Assembly: GCA_036494715.1 (NCBI GenBank)
Contig: DASXNY010000017.1
Coordinates: 1-21,633, forward strand
Source: JAICJR01 sp036494715
GTDB taxonomy: Bacteria > Actinomycetota > Thermoleophilia > Solirubrobacterales > Thermoleophilaceae
Length of the DNA: 21,633 nt
Reading direction: 5' to 3'
Below, one piece after another: positions 1 through 7,979 of this stretch; positions within the stretch are counted from its first letter, which is position 1; each line of letters begins with the position of its first letter. Made by a program: the position numbers and the translations under genes. The notes beneath the pieces were generated by a model, which saw only the letters and a list, made by a program, of their open reading frames with translations, did no database searches and was not told the origin of the DNA.

Positions 1-3
1 CAT
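1..3 (-). CDS. Possible start codon of a gene running off the left edge
   Basis: On the minus strand an ATG occupies the last three bases of the window, 14 bases after the stop of the molybdenum hydroxylase. It is preceded by a purine-rich AGGAAAGG ending about 8 bases before it, which is a plausible ribosome binding site overlapping the hydroxylase stop codon. This suggests another gene in the same operon immediately downstream. In related clusters such a position often holds an accessory or electron-transfer gene, but nothing of its product is visible here. Confidence 0.35.
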
Positions 4-17
4 GGCGTTGACCTTTC

Positions 18-2615
18 CTAGTAGATCTTGATGGTCTTCGAGAAGGGGAGCCGGCGGATCCTGGTGCCGGTGAGTGCCGCAATTGCGTTCGCCAGTGCTG
101 GGGCGACCGAGGGAACGGAGACTTCGCCGACGCCGGTGGGCGGCTCGGTGGACTCGATCAGGTGCACGTCGATGCGCGGCACTGAGCGCATTCGCACCAC
201 CGGGTAGCGGTCGAAGTTCCGGGTGACGATCTCGCCTCCCTCGCCGAGGACGGCCTCACCCCAGGCGGCCGCGCTGAGCCCGAACAGGAGTCCTCCCTCG
301 ACCTGGGCGCGGATCAGGTCGGGGTTGACCGTGATGCCGCAGTCGAGCGCGTACACGATCCGGTCGACGTGGACACGCTCGCGGTCGTCGAGGGAGACCT
401 CGGTCACCTGGGCGCTGTGGCTGAGGAAGCTGGAGCAGGTGACGCCCCGCGCCTTTCCGTCCGCCATCGCCGATCCCCAGCCTGAGCGCTCGGCCGCGAT
501 ATCGAGCGCGCGCAGGGTTCGCGGGGTGTCGGCGAGGAGCTCGCGCCGGAACTCGACAGGGTCGCGCCCGGCGGCGCTCGCGAGCTCGTCGATCGCGGAC
601 TCGCGCGCGAACTCGGTGTGCGAGTTCCCGACCGATCGCCAGACCATGATCGGCACGCCGGACTCGAAGTTGGTCGAAGCAAGCCTGAAGTTGTCGAATG
701 CGTAGGGGCCGTCCGCCGCGCCGCTGACCGTCATCAAGTCGACGCCCTTCGTGAACAGCGCCTCGCGCACGTAGGGCAGGTTCACCGAGGTCGGTTCGGC
801 GACCATTTCGTGATGGACCGCCGTTGTGCGGCCAGCGGCGTCGACGCCGGCCCGCACTCGGTGCGCGGCCATCACCCGGTAGCGGCCCGCCTTGAAGTCC
901 TCTTCGCGTAGCGACTGCGCCTTGACCGGATGCTTCCATCCGAGCTCCCGCGCGACCTGAACGGCCTCGCTGGTGGGATCGTGGGTCGAGCTGCTGTGGA
1001 GCCCGAACGAGCCACCGGCGAACGTGACGTGGACCTCGATCTGGTCCTTGTCGATGCCGGCGGCTTCGGAGGCGGCCATCCGCGTGTACTCCGGCGACTC
1101 CGTGCTCGCCCACACCTCGAGGATTCCGTCAGCGCGCATCCGGCAGGCGGCGTTGTTCGGTTCCATGGCGGCATGAGCGAGATAGGGCAGCGTGTACGTC
1201 GCGTCGATCGTCGCCTCCGCCTGGGCCAGCGCCTGGTCGACGTCACCGTCGTCGCGCGACGGGACTGCCTGCTCCCCCGACTCGAGCAGCCGCAGGTGCT
1301 CGGCCATCAGCTCGTCGGAGCTGCGCCGTTCCGCGGCCGCGTCGTCCCACTCGACGCTCAGCGCGCGCAACCCGCGCTGGGCGTCGGCGAATGTCTCGCC
1401 CACCACGGCCACGCCCTCCTCGATAGGGACGACCGCAATCACACCGACCTCGGCCAAGGCAGCCTGGTCGTCGACCGACGCGACCGTCGCGCCGAAGCGG
1501 GGCGGGTGCAACACGACCGCGGTCACCATCCCAGGGACGCGCACGTCGATCGTGAAATCGGTCCGGCCGAGGATCTTCGCGGGGGCGTCGACACGCAACC
1601 GTCCCTCGCGCCCGATCAGCTTGTAGTCCGCCGGCTCCTTCGGGCTCACGTCCTCGGGAACCGGCAGCTGCTCGGCGGACGCGGACAGCTCGGCGAACGC
1701 TGCCTGCCGCCCGCTGGCGTGATGCAGCACTCCGCGCTCGATCTCGACCTCCGCTGCCGGCACCTGCCACGCCTCCGCGGCCGCGGCCACCAGACGCGAC
1801 CGTGCTTGTGCCGCCGCCTGCCGGTAGCGGACCCAGAACCCCTTCATCGAATTGGAGGCCCCGGTGAGCTGGAACGTCCCGCCGATGTCCGGGTTTCCGT
1901 AGACGTCGCGGGGCGGGCCACCGCCATTGGCGGCGTTGACGACCCGGACCGAGGCGAAGTCCGCGTCGAGCTCCTCGGCCACGAGGGTCGCCAGCCCTGT
2001 GTGGATTCCCTGACCCATCTCGATCTGGCTCGAGTAGGCCACGATCGTGCCGTCCTCATGGATCCGGATGTATGGGTGCACCGGGTCGGCCATCTCTTCG
2101 GGGGTCAGTCGGCCTACTTCAGGCTCCGGCGGAGCGGTGAACGGATCGGGCTCCTGGCCCGCATCCAACGTTTCCGCGGCGTCGTGGATCGCGGCCCGGA
2201 TCCGCGGATAGGTTCCGCAGCGGCACAGGTTCCCGCTCATCCACTCGTCGATCTTCGAGTCGTCGGGCGACGGGTCTGACTCGAGCAGCGACACCGCGGC
2301 CAGGGTCTGCCCGGGCTGGCAGTACCCGCACTGCACCACGTTGGCGCGGTGCCAGGCGCCGCGGACCGCGTCGACGACCGGACCGGAGGCGCCCTCGACT
2401 GTGGTGATGGTCTTCCCGACCGCCCGCTCGGTTCTGGTCTGGCAGGACTTGGTGTTGCGCCCGTCGATCAGCACCGTGCAGGCCGCGCAGAAGCCGGCTC
2501 CGCAACCGAACTTCGTGCCACGCAGACCGAGGACGTCCCGGAGCACCCACAGCAGCGGGGTCTGCGCGTGCCGGTCGTCAACGTCGAACGCGGCGCCGTT
2601 GACGACGAGCTTCAT
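18..2615 (-). CDS. Fused 2Fe-2S / molybdopterin-binding hydroxylase (xanthine dehydrogenase family)
   Basis: An 865-aa molybdenum hydroxylase in which the small iron-sulfur subunit and the large molybdopterin subunit, usually separate genes (as in isoquinoline 1-oxidoreductase IorA/IorB), form one chain. The plant-type 2Fe-2S cluster ligands are C38, C43, C46 and C58. The second, helical 2Fe-2S domain has C96, C99, C131 and C133 (QCGYCQPG and CRCG). The molybdopterin part starts near residue 170 with the conserved EMGQG at 199-203 and ends with GVGE, E831 being the expected catalytic base. The usual GGGFGRR motif reads GGSFGLH. No FAD domain is present, so electrons probably pass to a separate carrier. 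The reaction should be hydroxylation of an aldehyde or N-heterocycle carbon using water; the substrate is unknown. The start is supported by GGGAGG 7 bases upstream. A dyad site lies 85 bp upstream. Confidence 0.9.
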   Translation of the reverse strand: MKLVVNGAAFDVDDRHAQTPLLWVLRDVLGLRGTKFGCGAGFCAACTVLIDGRNTKSCQTRTERAVGKTITTVEGASGPVVDAVRGAWHRANVVQCGYCQPGQTLAAVSLLESDPSPDDSKIDEWMSGNLCRCGTYPRIRAAIHDAAETLDAGQEPDPFTAPPEPEVGRLTPEEMADPVHPYIRIHEDGTIVAYSSQIEMGQGIHTGLATLVAEELDADFASVRVVNAANGGGPPRDVYGNPDIGGTFQLTGASNSMKGFWVRYRQAAAQARSRLVAAAAEAWQVPAAEVEIERGVLHHASGRQAAFAELSASAEQLPVPEDVSPKEPADYKLIGREGRLRVDAPAKILGRTDFTIDVRVPGMVTAVVLHPPRFGATVASVDDQAALAEVGVIAVVPIEEGVAVVGETFADAQRGLRALSVEWDDAAAERRSSDELMAEHLRLLESGEQAVPSRDDGDVDQALAQAEATIDATYTLPYLAHAAMEPNNAACRMRADGILEVWASTESPEYTRMAASEAAGIDKDQIEVHVTFAGGSFGLHSSSTHDPTSEAVQVARELGWKHPVKAQSLREEDFKAGRYRVMAAHRVRAGVDAAGRTTAVHHEMVAEPTSVNLPYVREALFTKGVDLMTVSGAADGPYAFDNFRLASTNFESGVPIMVWRSVGNSHTEFARESAIDELASAAGRDPVEFRRELLADTPRTLRALDIAAERSGWGSAMADGKARGVTCSSFLSHSAQVTEVSLDDRERVHVDRIVYALDCGITVNPDLIRAQVEGGLLFGLSAAAWGEAVLGEGGEIVTRNFDRYPVVRMRSVPRIDVHLIESTEPPTGVGEVSVPSVAPALANAIAALTGTRIRRLPFSKTIKIY

Positions 2616-2690
2616 CTGAGACCTCCCTTGGTCGGAAGCTTCGGGCGCTGTTGCATGGCCGCACGATCGCGCCGACCCAGGTGAGCCGTC

Positions 2691-2709
2691 CTCACTGGAT
2701 GCTGGTGAT
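2691..2709. promoter_or_regulatory. Dyad operator copy A, upstream of the hydroxylase
   Basis: CTCACTGG-ATG-CTGGTGAT, an imperfect inverted repeat centred at 2700, in the 125-bp gap between the aldo/keto reductase stop and the hydroxylase start, 85 bp upstream of the latter. It matches three other intergenic sites in the window (3866, 7896, 10040), best in its right half. A further half-site CAGGTGAG lies at 2678-2685, exactly 24 bases before the right half, as also seen at copy B. The binding protein is unknown; a regulator of this cluster is inferred. Confidence 0.5.
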
Positions 2710-2740
2710 TTGCGGCCGTGGGTCGCCGGCCGGCGCTCAG

Positions 2741-3601
2741 CTAGACGCGATCGAGGGCGGCGAGATCGGCGTCATCGAGCTCGATCGCGCCCGCAGCGAT
2801 GTTCTCCTCGAGGTGCGCGACCGAGTTCGTGCCCGGAATCAGCAGCATTCGCTCGTAGCGAGCCAGCAGCCACGCCAGGGCGATTTGGGCCGGCGTGGCG
2901 CGGTGCTTGTCCGCGACCTGGACGATTGTGGCTTCTGCGGACAGTCGCGCCGGCCCGCCCCTGAACGCCGAGCCAAGGGGAAAGAACGGTACGAACGCGA
3001 TCTCGCGCTCCCGGGCAAACTCGACCATCTCGTCGTCCTGGCGGTCGATGATGCTGTAGCCGTTCTGGATCTCGGCCGCGTCGACGAGCTCGAGCGCAAG
3101 CCGCGCCTGCGCTCGATCGACATTGGAGAGCCCGATCAGATCGAGCTTGCCGTCCTGGCGCATCTCTTGGAGCGCGAGTAACTGCTCCTCGAGCGGTATG
3201 GCGGTTTCGTCTCCGCTCTCAACCAGTCGTAGGTTGACGAGGTCCAGACGCTCCACTCGAAGTGAGCGGAGGTTCGCCTCCACCCCCGCGCGCAGTTCGT
3301 CGGGCCGCTGGGCGGGAAGCACCCGTCCCGCGTCGTCGCGCCGCGCGCCCACCTTCGTTACCAGCTTGAGATTCTCGGGATAAGGATGCAGCGCCTCGCG
3401 GATCAGGTCGTTGACTACATCCGGTCCGTAGTACTGCGACGTGTCGATGTGGTCGACGCCGAGCTCGATGGCTCGGCGCAGTACGGCCCGGGCCTCACCC
3501 GGGTCGCGGGGCGGCCCGAAGACGCCGGGACCGGCGAGCTGCATCGCGCCGAAGCCCATGCGGTTGATCGGCTTGTCGCCGAGCCATGTCGTCGTGCTCA
3601 T
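2741..3601 (-). CDS. Aldo/keto reductase, PdxI/YdbC-like
   Basis: A 286-aa NAD(P)H-dependent TIM-barrel oxidoreductase covering the full family length. The N-terminal NRMGFGAMQLAGPGVFGPP stretch closely resembles E. coli YdbC (PdxI, pyridoxal reductase) as I remember it. Of the usual catalytic tetrad, D53, Y58 (in HIDTSQYYGP) and K83 (VTKVGAR) are present. The position of the catalytic histidine (DLYQIH in classical members) reads DLVNLR, so it is R125, as I recall for PdxI-like proteins. C-terminal LLIPGTNS and HLEENIAA are the expected NADP phosphate-binding motifs. Its ATG overlaps the stop of the upstream 77-aa gene (ATGA), so the two are translationally coupled. The natural substrate could be pyridoxal, or an aldehyde or ketone of the surrounding pathway; the sequence does not decide. 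Confidence 0.9.
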   Translation of the reverse strand: MSTTTWLGDKPINRMGFGAMQLAGPGVFGPPRDPGEARAVLRRAIELGVDHIDTSQYYGPDVVNDLIREALHPYPENLKLVTKVGARRDDAGRVLPAQRPDELRAGVEANLRSLRVERLDLVNLRLVESGDETAIPLEEQLLALQEMRQDGKLDLIGLSNVDRAQARLALELVDAAEIQNGYSIIDRQDDEMVEFAREREIAFVPFFPLGSAFRGGPARLSAEATIVQVADKHRATPAQIALAWLLARYERMLLIPGTNSVAHLEENIAAGAIELDDADLAALDRV

Positions 3602-3831
3602 CCGAGACCCGATTTCGGTCTGGGGCGGATTCGCCGGAGTTCGATCAGTTCGAGGCCGAGCGCTTCGATCTGGGCAACAACGCCGAACAACGCGGACCGA
3701 TCTTCGAGCAAACCGGTGAGTACGGTCTCGCTGCCCTTCAGCTCAGACACCATCGAGGGAAAGGCGGACAGAGCGGTGGCTCCGAGACAACCCTCGATCC
3801 GGATCGTGTACAAGCCCGGCGGTGTGGCCAC
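3598..3831 (-). CDS. Small conserved-looking protein (77 aa), function unknown
   Basis: A 77-aa protein starting at GTG. The pattern GLYTIRIEGCLG (6-17), ALSAFPSM (20-27), ETVLTGLLEDRSALFGVVAQIEALGLELIELRR (35-67) looks like a real compact alpha/beta domain: a beta strand, a helix, the sequence TVLTG, then an amphipathic helix with AQIEALGLEL. I recall small actinobacterial proteins with the same LLSAFP and TVLTG...Q.ALYG.L..I..LGLEL pattern, sometimes next to oxidoreductases, but know no function. The layout is reminiscent of ACT-like ligand-binding folds, which is speculation. Its stop overlaps the aldo/keto reductase start, implying coupled expression. The ribosome binding site is weak, and a dyad site is centred 44 bp upstream. 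Confidence 0.75.
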   Translation of the reverse strand: MATPPGLYTIRIEGCLGATALSAFPSMVSELKGSETVLTGLLEDRSALFGVVAQIEALGLELIELRRIRPRPKSGLG

Positions 3832-3865
3832 GTGATCATCGTGACGCCCGACCTGGTGAGCCGGC

Positions 3866-3884
3866 GACGCCGGGATCTGGTGAT
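3866..3884. promoter_or_regulatory. Dyad operator copy B, upstream of the small protein / aldo-keto reductase pair
   Basis: GACGCCGG-GAT-CTGGTGAT, centred at 3875 in the 75-bp gap between the large LuxR gene and the 77-aa gene. The right half is identical to copy A; the left half is degenerate. A second half-site CTGGTGAG at 3853-3860 lies exactly 24 bases before CTGGTGAT, and over this 32-base stretch copies A and B agree at 23 positions. It implies that the small protein and aldo/keto reductase can be transcribed separately from the regulator gene. Confidence 0.45.
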
Positions 3885-3906
3885 TGCGCGCACGCCGACG
3901 CTCGCG

Positions 3907-6612
3907 CTATTTCGCCGATGTTCGCGAGAGCCCGGTTGAGAGGAGCCGCAGCGCGCGTGCGTGTTGAACGGCGGACGAGCGATCACCCGCCCCCAACTTG
4001 GAATAGATGTTGCGGATGTGCGTGTTGACCGTGTTGATGGAAACGTAGAGTTCTTGCGCGATCTCGGGCCGCGTCAGGTTTGTCGGCAGATACCGCAGGA
4101 CGCGGAGTTCGCTCGGGCTGAGCTCCTCGGCTTCCGATAGGCGCTCCCGGTCGATGGTCGGCGCGGATGCGCCTCGCAGGAGGTCGAGGATGTCCGTGAG
4201 AAGGGCGCCATGAGCCGTTTCGTGACGCGGGAGCGCGTCGAGGAGCTCCGCGGCGTCGGTCATCGCGAACGGGAAGATCAGCCGGTCTGGCTCGGCGGCG
4301 GCGAGCGCAGCCTCGACTGCGGCAGCCGCGGCGCCTGGATCTCCCAGCTCCAGATGCGCGACGCCGGCGAGCAGATGCGCTTCGACGACTGTGAACGTGG
4401 GCACGACCGAAGGCGTCACCTCCAGAACCTCTCCGAGGACATCCAGCGCCGTAGCCGGGTCGCCCTCCGCCATGCAGATGACTGCCCGGGCGTTGTCAGC
4501 GGCGCCCATCTGCTCGGGTTCGGCGGAGAAACCCGTGAGTGTTGCGCGCGCCTCATCGGGCATCCCAAGCCGAGCCTGCGTGGCCGCGAGCCAGCCTGCG
4601 ATAAGCGGTGCGAGAGCGTGCACCCCGGTGAGTAGCGACTGCGCCTGCGCTGCCGCCGCGAAATCTCCGAGCGCCAGTTGATGTTGCCCGCGGCCGGCGT
4701 GCAGCATTCCGGTCACCACGTGCAGAAGCACTGCGGCCGCGGGGTCAACATGCGGCTCGGCGACCTCCCAGGCGCGCTCCAGCCAGCGCTCTCCCTCGTC
4801 GAACTCTCCCATCCAGATCGTCACGCCGGCGAGGGCCCCCAACGCGGGCGCGAGTATCGCTCGACCGCCCAAGCCATGGCGCTCGGCCAAAGCGACCGTC
4901 TGATGGCCGCGCGCTCGTGCGGTCGCGAACGAGACGAGCTTTGACGGGAAACCCAGATGCGCGCGGCACACGACCTCCAGGTAGGGCCAGCCGATCGTCT
5001 GGGCAAGCGCTGCTCCCGAGGAGAGGTGCCGCTCGGCGTCGGCGAGTCGCCCGGACCACGTCTCGACGATCCCCAGATTCGTCAGCGCGACTCCCCGCAG
5101 CTCACTGGTCATCCCGATCCGTTCGTTCGCTTCGTCTTCGATCGAAGCGTCAAGGAGGTTCACTTGCTCGATTACTTCGGTGAACTGACCGCTACGCCGT
5201 GCCAGCGCCAGCCGCAGCGACGCGATTGCCACCGTGAGCCGGCGGCGGCGAGCCGGCGGAGCGCTCTCGAGGTCGGACTCGGCCAGCGCCAGCTGGGCCG
5301 CCGCCTCCTCCAACCGTCCCTGCGCCAGCTGAGTTGCCGCGTGGGCTAGCGCCAGGTCGGGATGATCCGCTGATGCGCCCTCGGGAAATGCCTGCAGCAC
5401 CGTGCCCATCGTTCCCACTTCCCCGTCGAGCACCCACCTGAACGAATGGTCCGCAACCAGCCGGGCCGCGTCGGGCCAGTCGCCGGCCGCGATCAAGTGT
5501 CGTACGCCCTCGACGACGTCCCCACGATCGGCGAACCAGCGTGCGGCCCGGCGGTGGAGGTCAGGAACCTCATGGGCCAACGTTCGGCGGAGCTCCAGAC
5601 GCAGGAAGTCCGCCAGAAGCTGGTGGTAGCGAAAGCAGGTGCGCTGAGCGTCGAGCGACACGACGAACGCGTTGGCGTCCTCCAGCTCGAGTAGCAGCCG
5701 CTCGCAACCGGGTCGGCCGGTGAGCAGGTCCGCGAGCTCTCCGTTCAGCCGGTCGACGAGCGAGGTTCGCAGCAGCATGCTCTGAACCTCGCTCGATTGG
5801 CGTTCGAGCATCTCGGCTATCAGATACTCCCCGACGGCTCTGTCGCCCCCGGAGAAGTCGGCGACGAAACGCTCAGGATCCGGGTGACCGCTGAGCGAGA
5901 TCACCGCCAGGCGCAGGCCAGCCGCCCAACCTTCGGTGCGCTCGTACAACGCAGCGGCCCCGGAGGCGGACAAACTGACCCCGGACGCAGCAAGCAGCTT
6001 GCGCGTCTCGCGCTCGGTGAACCGTAGATCGCCGGCACGGATCTCGGCGACCTCGCCGGCAAGCCGGAGCTGGTGCAACCTGATTGGAGGGTCCCGGCGA
6101 GACGACAACACCATGCGCGCAGAGCTCGGCAGAATCGCGAGCAAATGTTCGAGCTGCGTGAGGGCATCGGCTGACCCCAGCTCGTGGAGGTCGTCGACGA
6201 TCAGCACGACGGGTTCGACCTGCTCGGCCAACTCCGACAGGACTCTGTCGACCACGGGGTCGCCCTCAGATGCAGCGGTCGCCGCAGGTTGCGTCTCAGA
6301 ATCGATCGCGCGCGCGGAGCTGCGGATCGCGTCGAGGACGGCGCACCAGAACCGCTGCGCATCCTGTTGGTCGCGGTCGACGGACACGAACGCGACGCGA
6401 CCAGGGCTGATCGAGCGGTCGGCCCAGGCACGCAACAACGACGTCTTTCCACTCCCCGGCGGCGCCGAGATGACCGTCACCCGCTTGGCCACGGCGCGAT
6501 CCATCAGCGCGAGGAGGTGATCCCGATCGAGCAGGCCCCGAGCCACCGAAACGTCTCTCGAGATCAGCTCCTCCAGGTAGTCCTCGCCCTGGGTTGTCGC
6601 CAAGCTGGTCAT
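3907..6612 (-). CDS. Large ATP-binding LuxR-family transcriptional regulator (MalT/LAL type)
   Basis: A 901-aa STAND-type regulator. Near the N terminus is a nucleotide-binding domain with Walker A APPGSGKTS (about 50-58) and Walker B VVLIVDDLHEL (135-145), with SSRRDPP typical of MalT-like proteins following. The middle (about 370-800) is alpha-helical and rich in Ala/Leu/Glu, consistent with TPR-like ligand-sensing repeats. A LuxR helix-turn-helix occupies 831-895 (LSPSELRVLRYL ... SINTVNTHIRNIYSKLG). Such proteins usually switch on transcription when a small ligand and ATP are bound. Its ATG overlaps the stop of the F420-reductase-like gene (ATGA), so it is expressed with the SDR/F420-reductase operon. 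Lying inside the oxidoreductase cluster, it is the leading candidate for the cluster regulator; this is inferred from position. Confidence 0.92.
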   Translation of the reverse strand: MTSLATTQGEDYLEELISRDVSVARGLLDRDHLLALMDRAVAKRVTVISAPPGSGKTSLLRAWADRSISPGRVAFVSVDRDQQDAQRFWCAVLDAIRSSARAIDSETQPAATAASEGDPVVDRVLSELAEQVEPVVLIVDDLHELGSADALTQLEHLLAILPSSARMVLSSRRDPPIRLHQLRLAGEVAEIRAGDLRFTERETRKLLAASGVSLSASGAAALYERTEGWAAGLRLAVISLSGHPDPERFVADFSGGDRAVGEYLIAEMLERQSSEVQSMLLRTSLVDRLNGELADLLTGRPGCERLLLELEDANAFVVSLDAQRTCFRYHQLLADFLRLELRRTLAHEVPDLHRRAARWFADRGDVVEGVRHLIAAGDWPDAARLVADHSFRWVLDGEVGTMGTVLQAFPEGASADHPDLALAHAATQLAQGRLEEAAAQLALAESDLESAPPARRRRLTVAIASLRLALARRSGQFTEVIEQVNLLDASIEDEANERIGMTSELRGVALTNLGIVETWSGRLADAERHLSSGAALAQTIGWPYLEVVCRAHLGFPSKLVSFATARARGHQTVALAERHGLGGRAILAPALGALAGVTIWMGEFDEGERWLERAWEVAEPHVDPAAAVLLHVVTGMLHAGRGQHQLALGDFAAAAQAQSLLTGVHALAPLIAGWLAATQARLGMPDEARATLTGFSAEPEQMGAADNARAVICMAEGDPATALDVLGEVLEVTPSVVPTFTVVEAHLLAGVAHLELGDPGAAAAAVEAALAAAEPDRLIFPFAMTDAAELLDALPRHETAHGALLTDILDLLRGASAPTIDRERLSEAEELSPSELRVLRYLPTNLTRPEIAQELYVSINTVNTHIRNIYSKLGAGDRSSAVQHARALRLLSTGLSRTSAK

Positions 6613-7208
6613 GCAGAGAGCCGGATCAGGTTCACCCCGGCGAGCGGGGCGCCTACCTGCTGCATGGCGCCGCCCGTGCTCAGGGCCCCGAGGTCGATCG
6701 TGAAGAAACCCGCGTCCTCGAACAGCGAGATCACCTCGGCCTTCGCGTCGACGTCGTCGCCTGAAAGAAAGATCACCCGCTGCCCCCCGGCCTCATGCGG
6801 ATCCGACCCGAGCACTGCGGCGACGAGCGTGTTCGCGGCCTTCACGACGCGCGCACCGCGAACGAGATCGGCGACAACCTCGCTCGAGGTCCTCCCGTCG
6901 AGATCGCTCGGCTCGAAGTCGTTGGTCGCGTCGATCACGATCTGGCCGCTCCATTCGAGGCCCTCGAGCGCCTGCTGAACGCGGGGCCAGGGCACCCCGA
7001 TTACGACGATGCCGGCCGCCGCAGCCTGCTGCACCGTGCCCGCGGACACGCCATCGCCGAGCGCCGAGACCACCGACGTCAGCGATTCAGGGCCGCGACT
7101 GTTGGCGATCACGACCGAGCGGCCCGCCCGCGCGGCGGTCCGCGCCATCGCCTGCCCGATTCGGCCCGCGCCGATGATCCCGACGCCCTTGGGGTTCGCT
7201 GGTTCCAT
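6609..7208 (-). CDS. NADP-binding oxidoreductase, F420-dependent NADP reductase-like
   Basis: A 199-aa Rossmann protein with GIIGAGRIGQAMA at 9-21 and NSRG after the second strand, which suits binding of the NADP 2'-phosphate. VVIGVPW, IVIDATNDF and VKAANTL follow in the order usual for the NADPH:F420 oxidoreductase (Fno/NpdG-like) and YrrL-like families. The length is normal. Enzymes of this fold exchange hydride between NADP and F420, but many bacterial relatives have unknown substrates, so the annotation is at family level. The start is supported by GAAAGGAACG five bases upstream; nearly the same Shine-Dalgarno block precedes the SnoaL-like gene at 9573. It follows the broken SDR by 45 bp and overlaps the LuxR gene by 4 bp. 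Confidence 0.85.
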   Translation of the reverse strand: MEPANPKGVGIIGAGRIGQAMARTAARAGRSVVIANSRGPESLTSVVSALGDGVSAGTVQQAAAAGIVVIGVPWPRVQQALEGLEWSGQIVIDATNDFEPSDLDGRTSSEVVADLVRGARVVKAANTLVAAVLGSDPHEAGGQRVIFLSGDDVDAKAEVISLFEDAGFFTIDLGALSTGGAMQQVGAPLAGVNLIRLSA

Positions 7209-7253
7209 TACGTTCCTTTCTCGAATTCGGTCGCGAACATGGCCGCCGGAGTG

Positions 7254-7797
7254 TCACCAGACCTTCATCCCGCCGTCGACCACGATGTCGACGCCGGTGA
7301 CATACGAGCTCTCGTCGGAGGCGAGGAACAGTGCGACCTGGGCCACTTCCTCCGGCTGGCCGAGACGACCCAGCAACGTCTTGCCGAGCATGTAGCTCGC
7401 CCATTCCGGGTCCTTGAGCTGGTCGCGGGTCGCGTTGCTTTCGATCAGCCCTGGGGAGATCGAATTGGCGCGGATCCCATGCTCTCCCCCCTCCATCGCC
7501 AGCTGTCGCGTCATGCCGATGATTCCCGCCTTGTTCGTCGACCCGACCGTACGTGCCTAGCGCGAGCTCGACAACCGCCTGGCAGTCGGCCGGATCGTCG
7601 AGACGGCAGGGCTGCTTGGAGACCATCTCTCCATCCTCGGCACGAACCATCTCGACAGTCGGTTGCGCGGATTCGACGCTGACGTCGCAACCGACCACCG
7701 ACGCGCCCTCGCGAGCGAACATCAGCGCGGCTTCACGGCCCATGCTTCCACCCGTGCCCGTGATGAGGCACACCTTTCCTTCAAGCCTTGCTGACAC
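7254..7797 (-). pseudogene. Short-chain dehydrogenase broken by an internal deletion and frameshift
   Basis: The first 87 codons from the GTG at 7797 encode a normal SDR start: KVCLITGTGGSMGREAA (TGxxxGxG cofactor site), VVGCDV, then LALGTYGRVD. At about 7537-7542 (GTCGAC) the reading frame switches. The other frame continues as STNKAGIIGMTRQLAMEG and then a normal SDR C terminus (IRANSISPGLI, GRLGQPEEVA, VTGVDIVVDGG), ending at 7254. About 70 residues expected in between are missing, including the NNA strand, the catalytic serine and the catalytic tyrosine; only the lysine of YxxxK remains. Together the two parts give about 180 residues against a usual 250 or so. The unshifted frame would run on to 7087, inside the next gene. 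A deletion between short repeats or an assembly collapse could both explain this. Confidence 0.85.
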
Positions 7798-7895
7798 TTA
7801 GTGGATCGTGGCGGGGCCGCCGCGCGTTCGAATCCATGGAGTCCTTAGTCGTGACCTGAGCTCGCACCCCGACTGTCGCAGTCCGCCTCCGGCGA

Positions 7896-7914
7896 ATCAC
7901 CGGGATCTGGCGAT
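7896..7914. promoter_or_regulatory. Dyad operator copy C, in the SDR / GMC divergent promoter region
   Basis: ATCACCGG-GAT-CTGGCGAT, centred at 7905, lies 75 bp upstream of the GMC oxidoreductase start and 108 bp upstream of the SDR pseudogene on the other strand. With flanking bases it agrees with copy D at 23 of 27 positions (7891-7917 against 10035-10061). Another half-site, CTGGCGAC, follows at 7932-7939. The placement between divergent operons would let one regulator control both. Confidence 0.6.
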
Positions 7915-7979
7915 GACACGTCACCCCCCTGCTGGCGACGATCGGGTTGCGAGTTATCGACCCGAGGAGAACGAGGTCC

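Noticed and set aside
930..2279. Long plus-strand open frame of 449 codons opposite the hydroxylase
   Set aside because: Arg/Gly/Pro/His-rich translation without any motif; it mirrors the third-position GC bias of the real gene on the other strand.
7253..7260. GTCACCAG, a match to one half of the dyad
   Set aside because: It is formed by the Trp-stop codons at the end of the SDR and has no second half at the right distance; probably chance.
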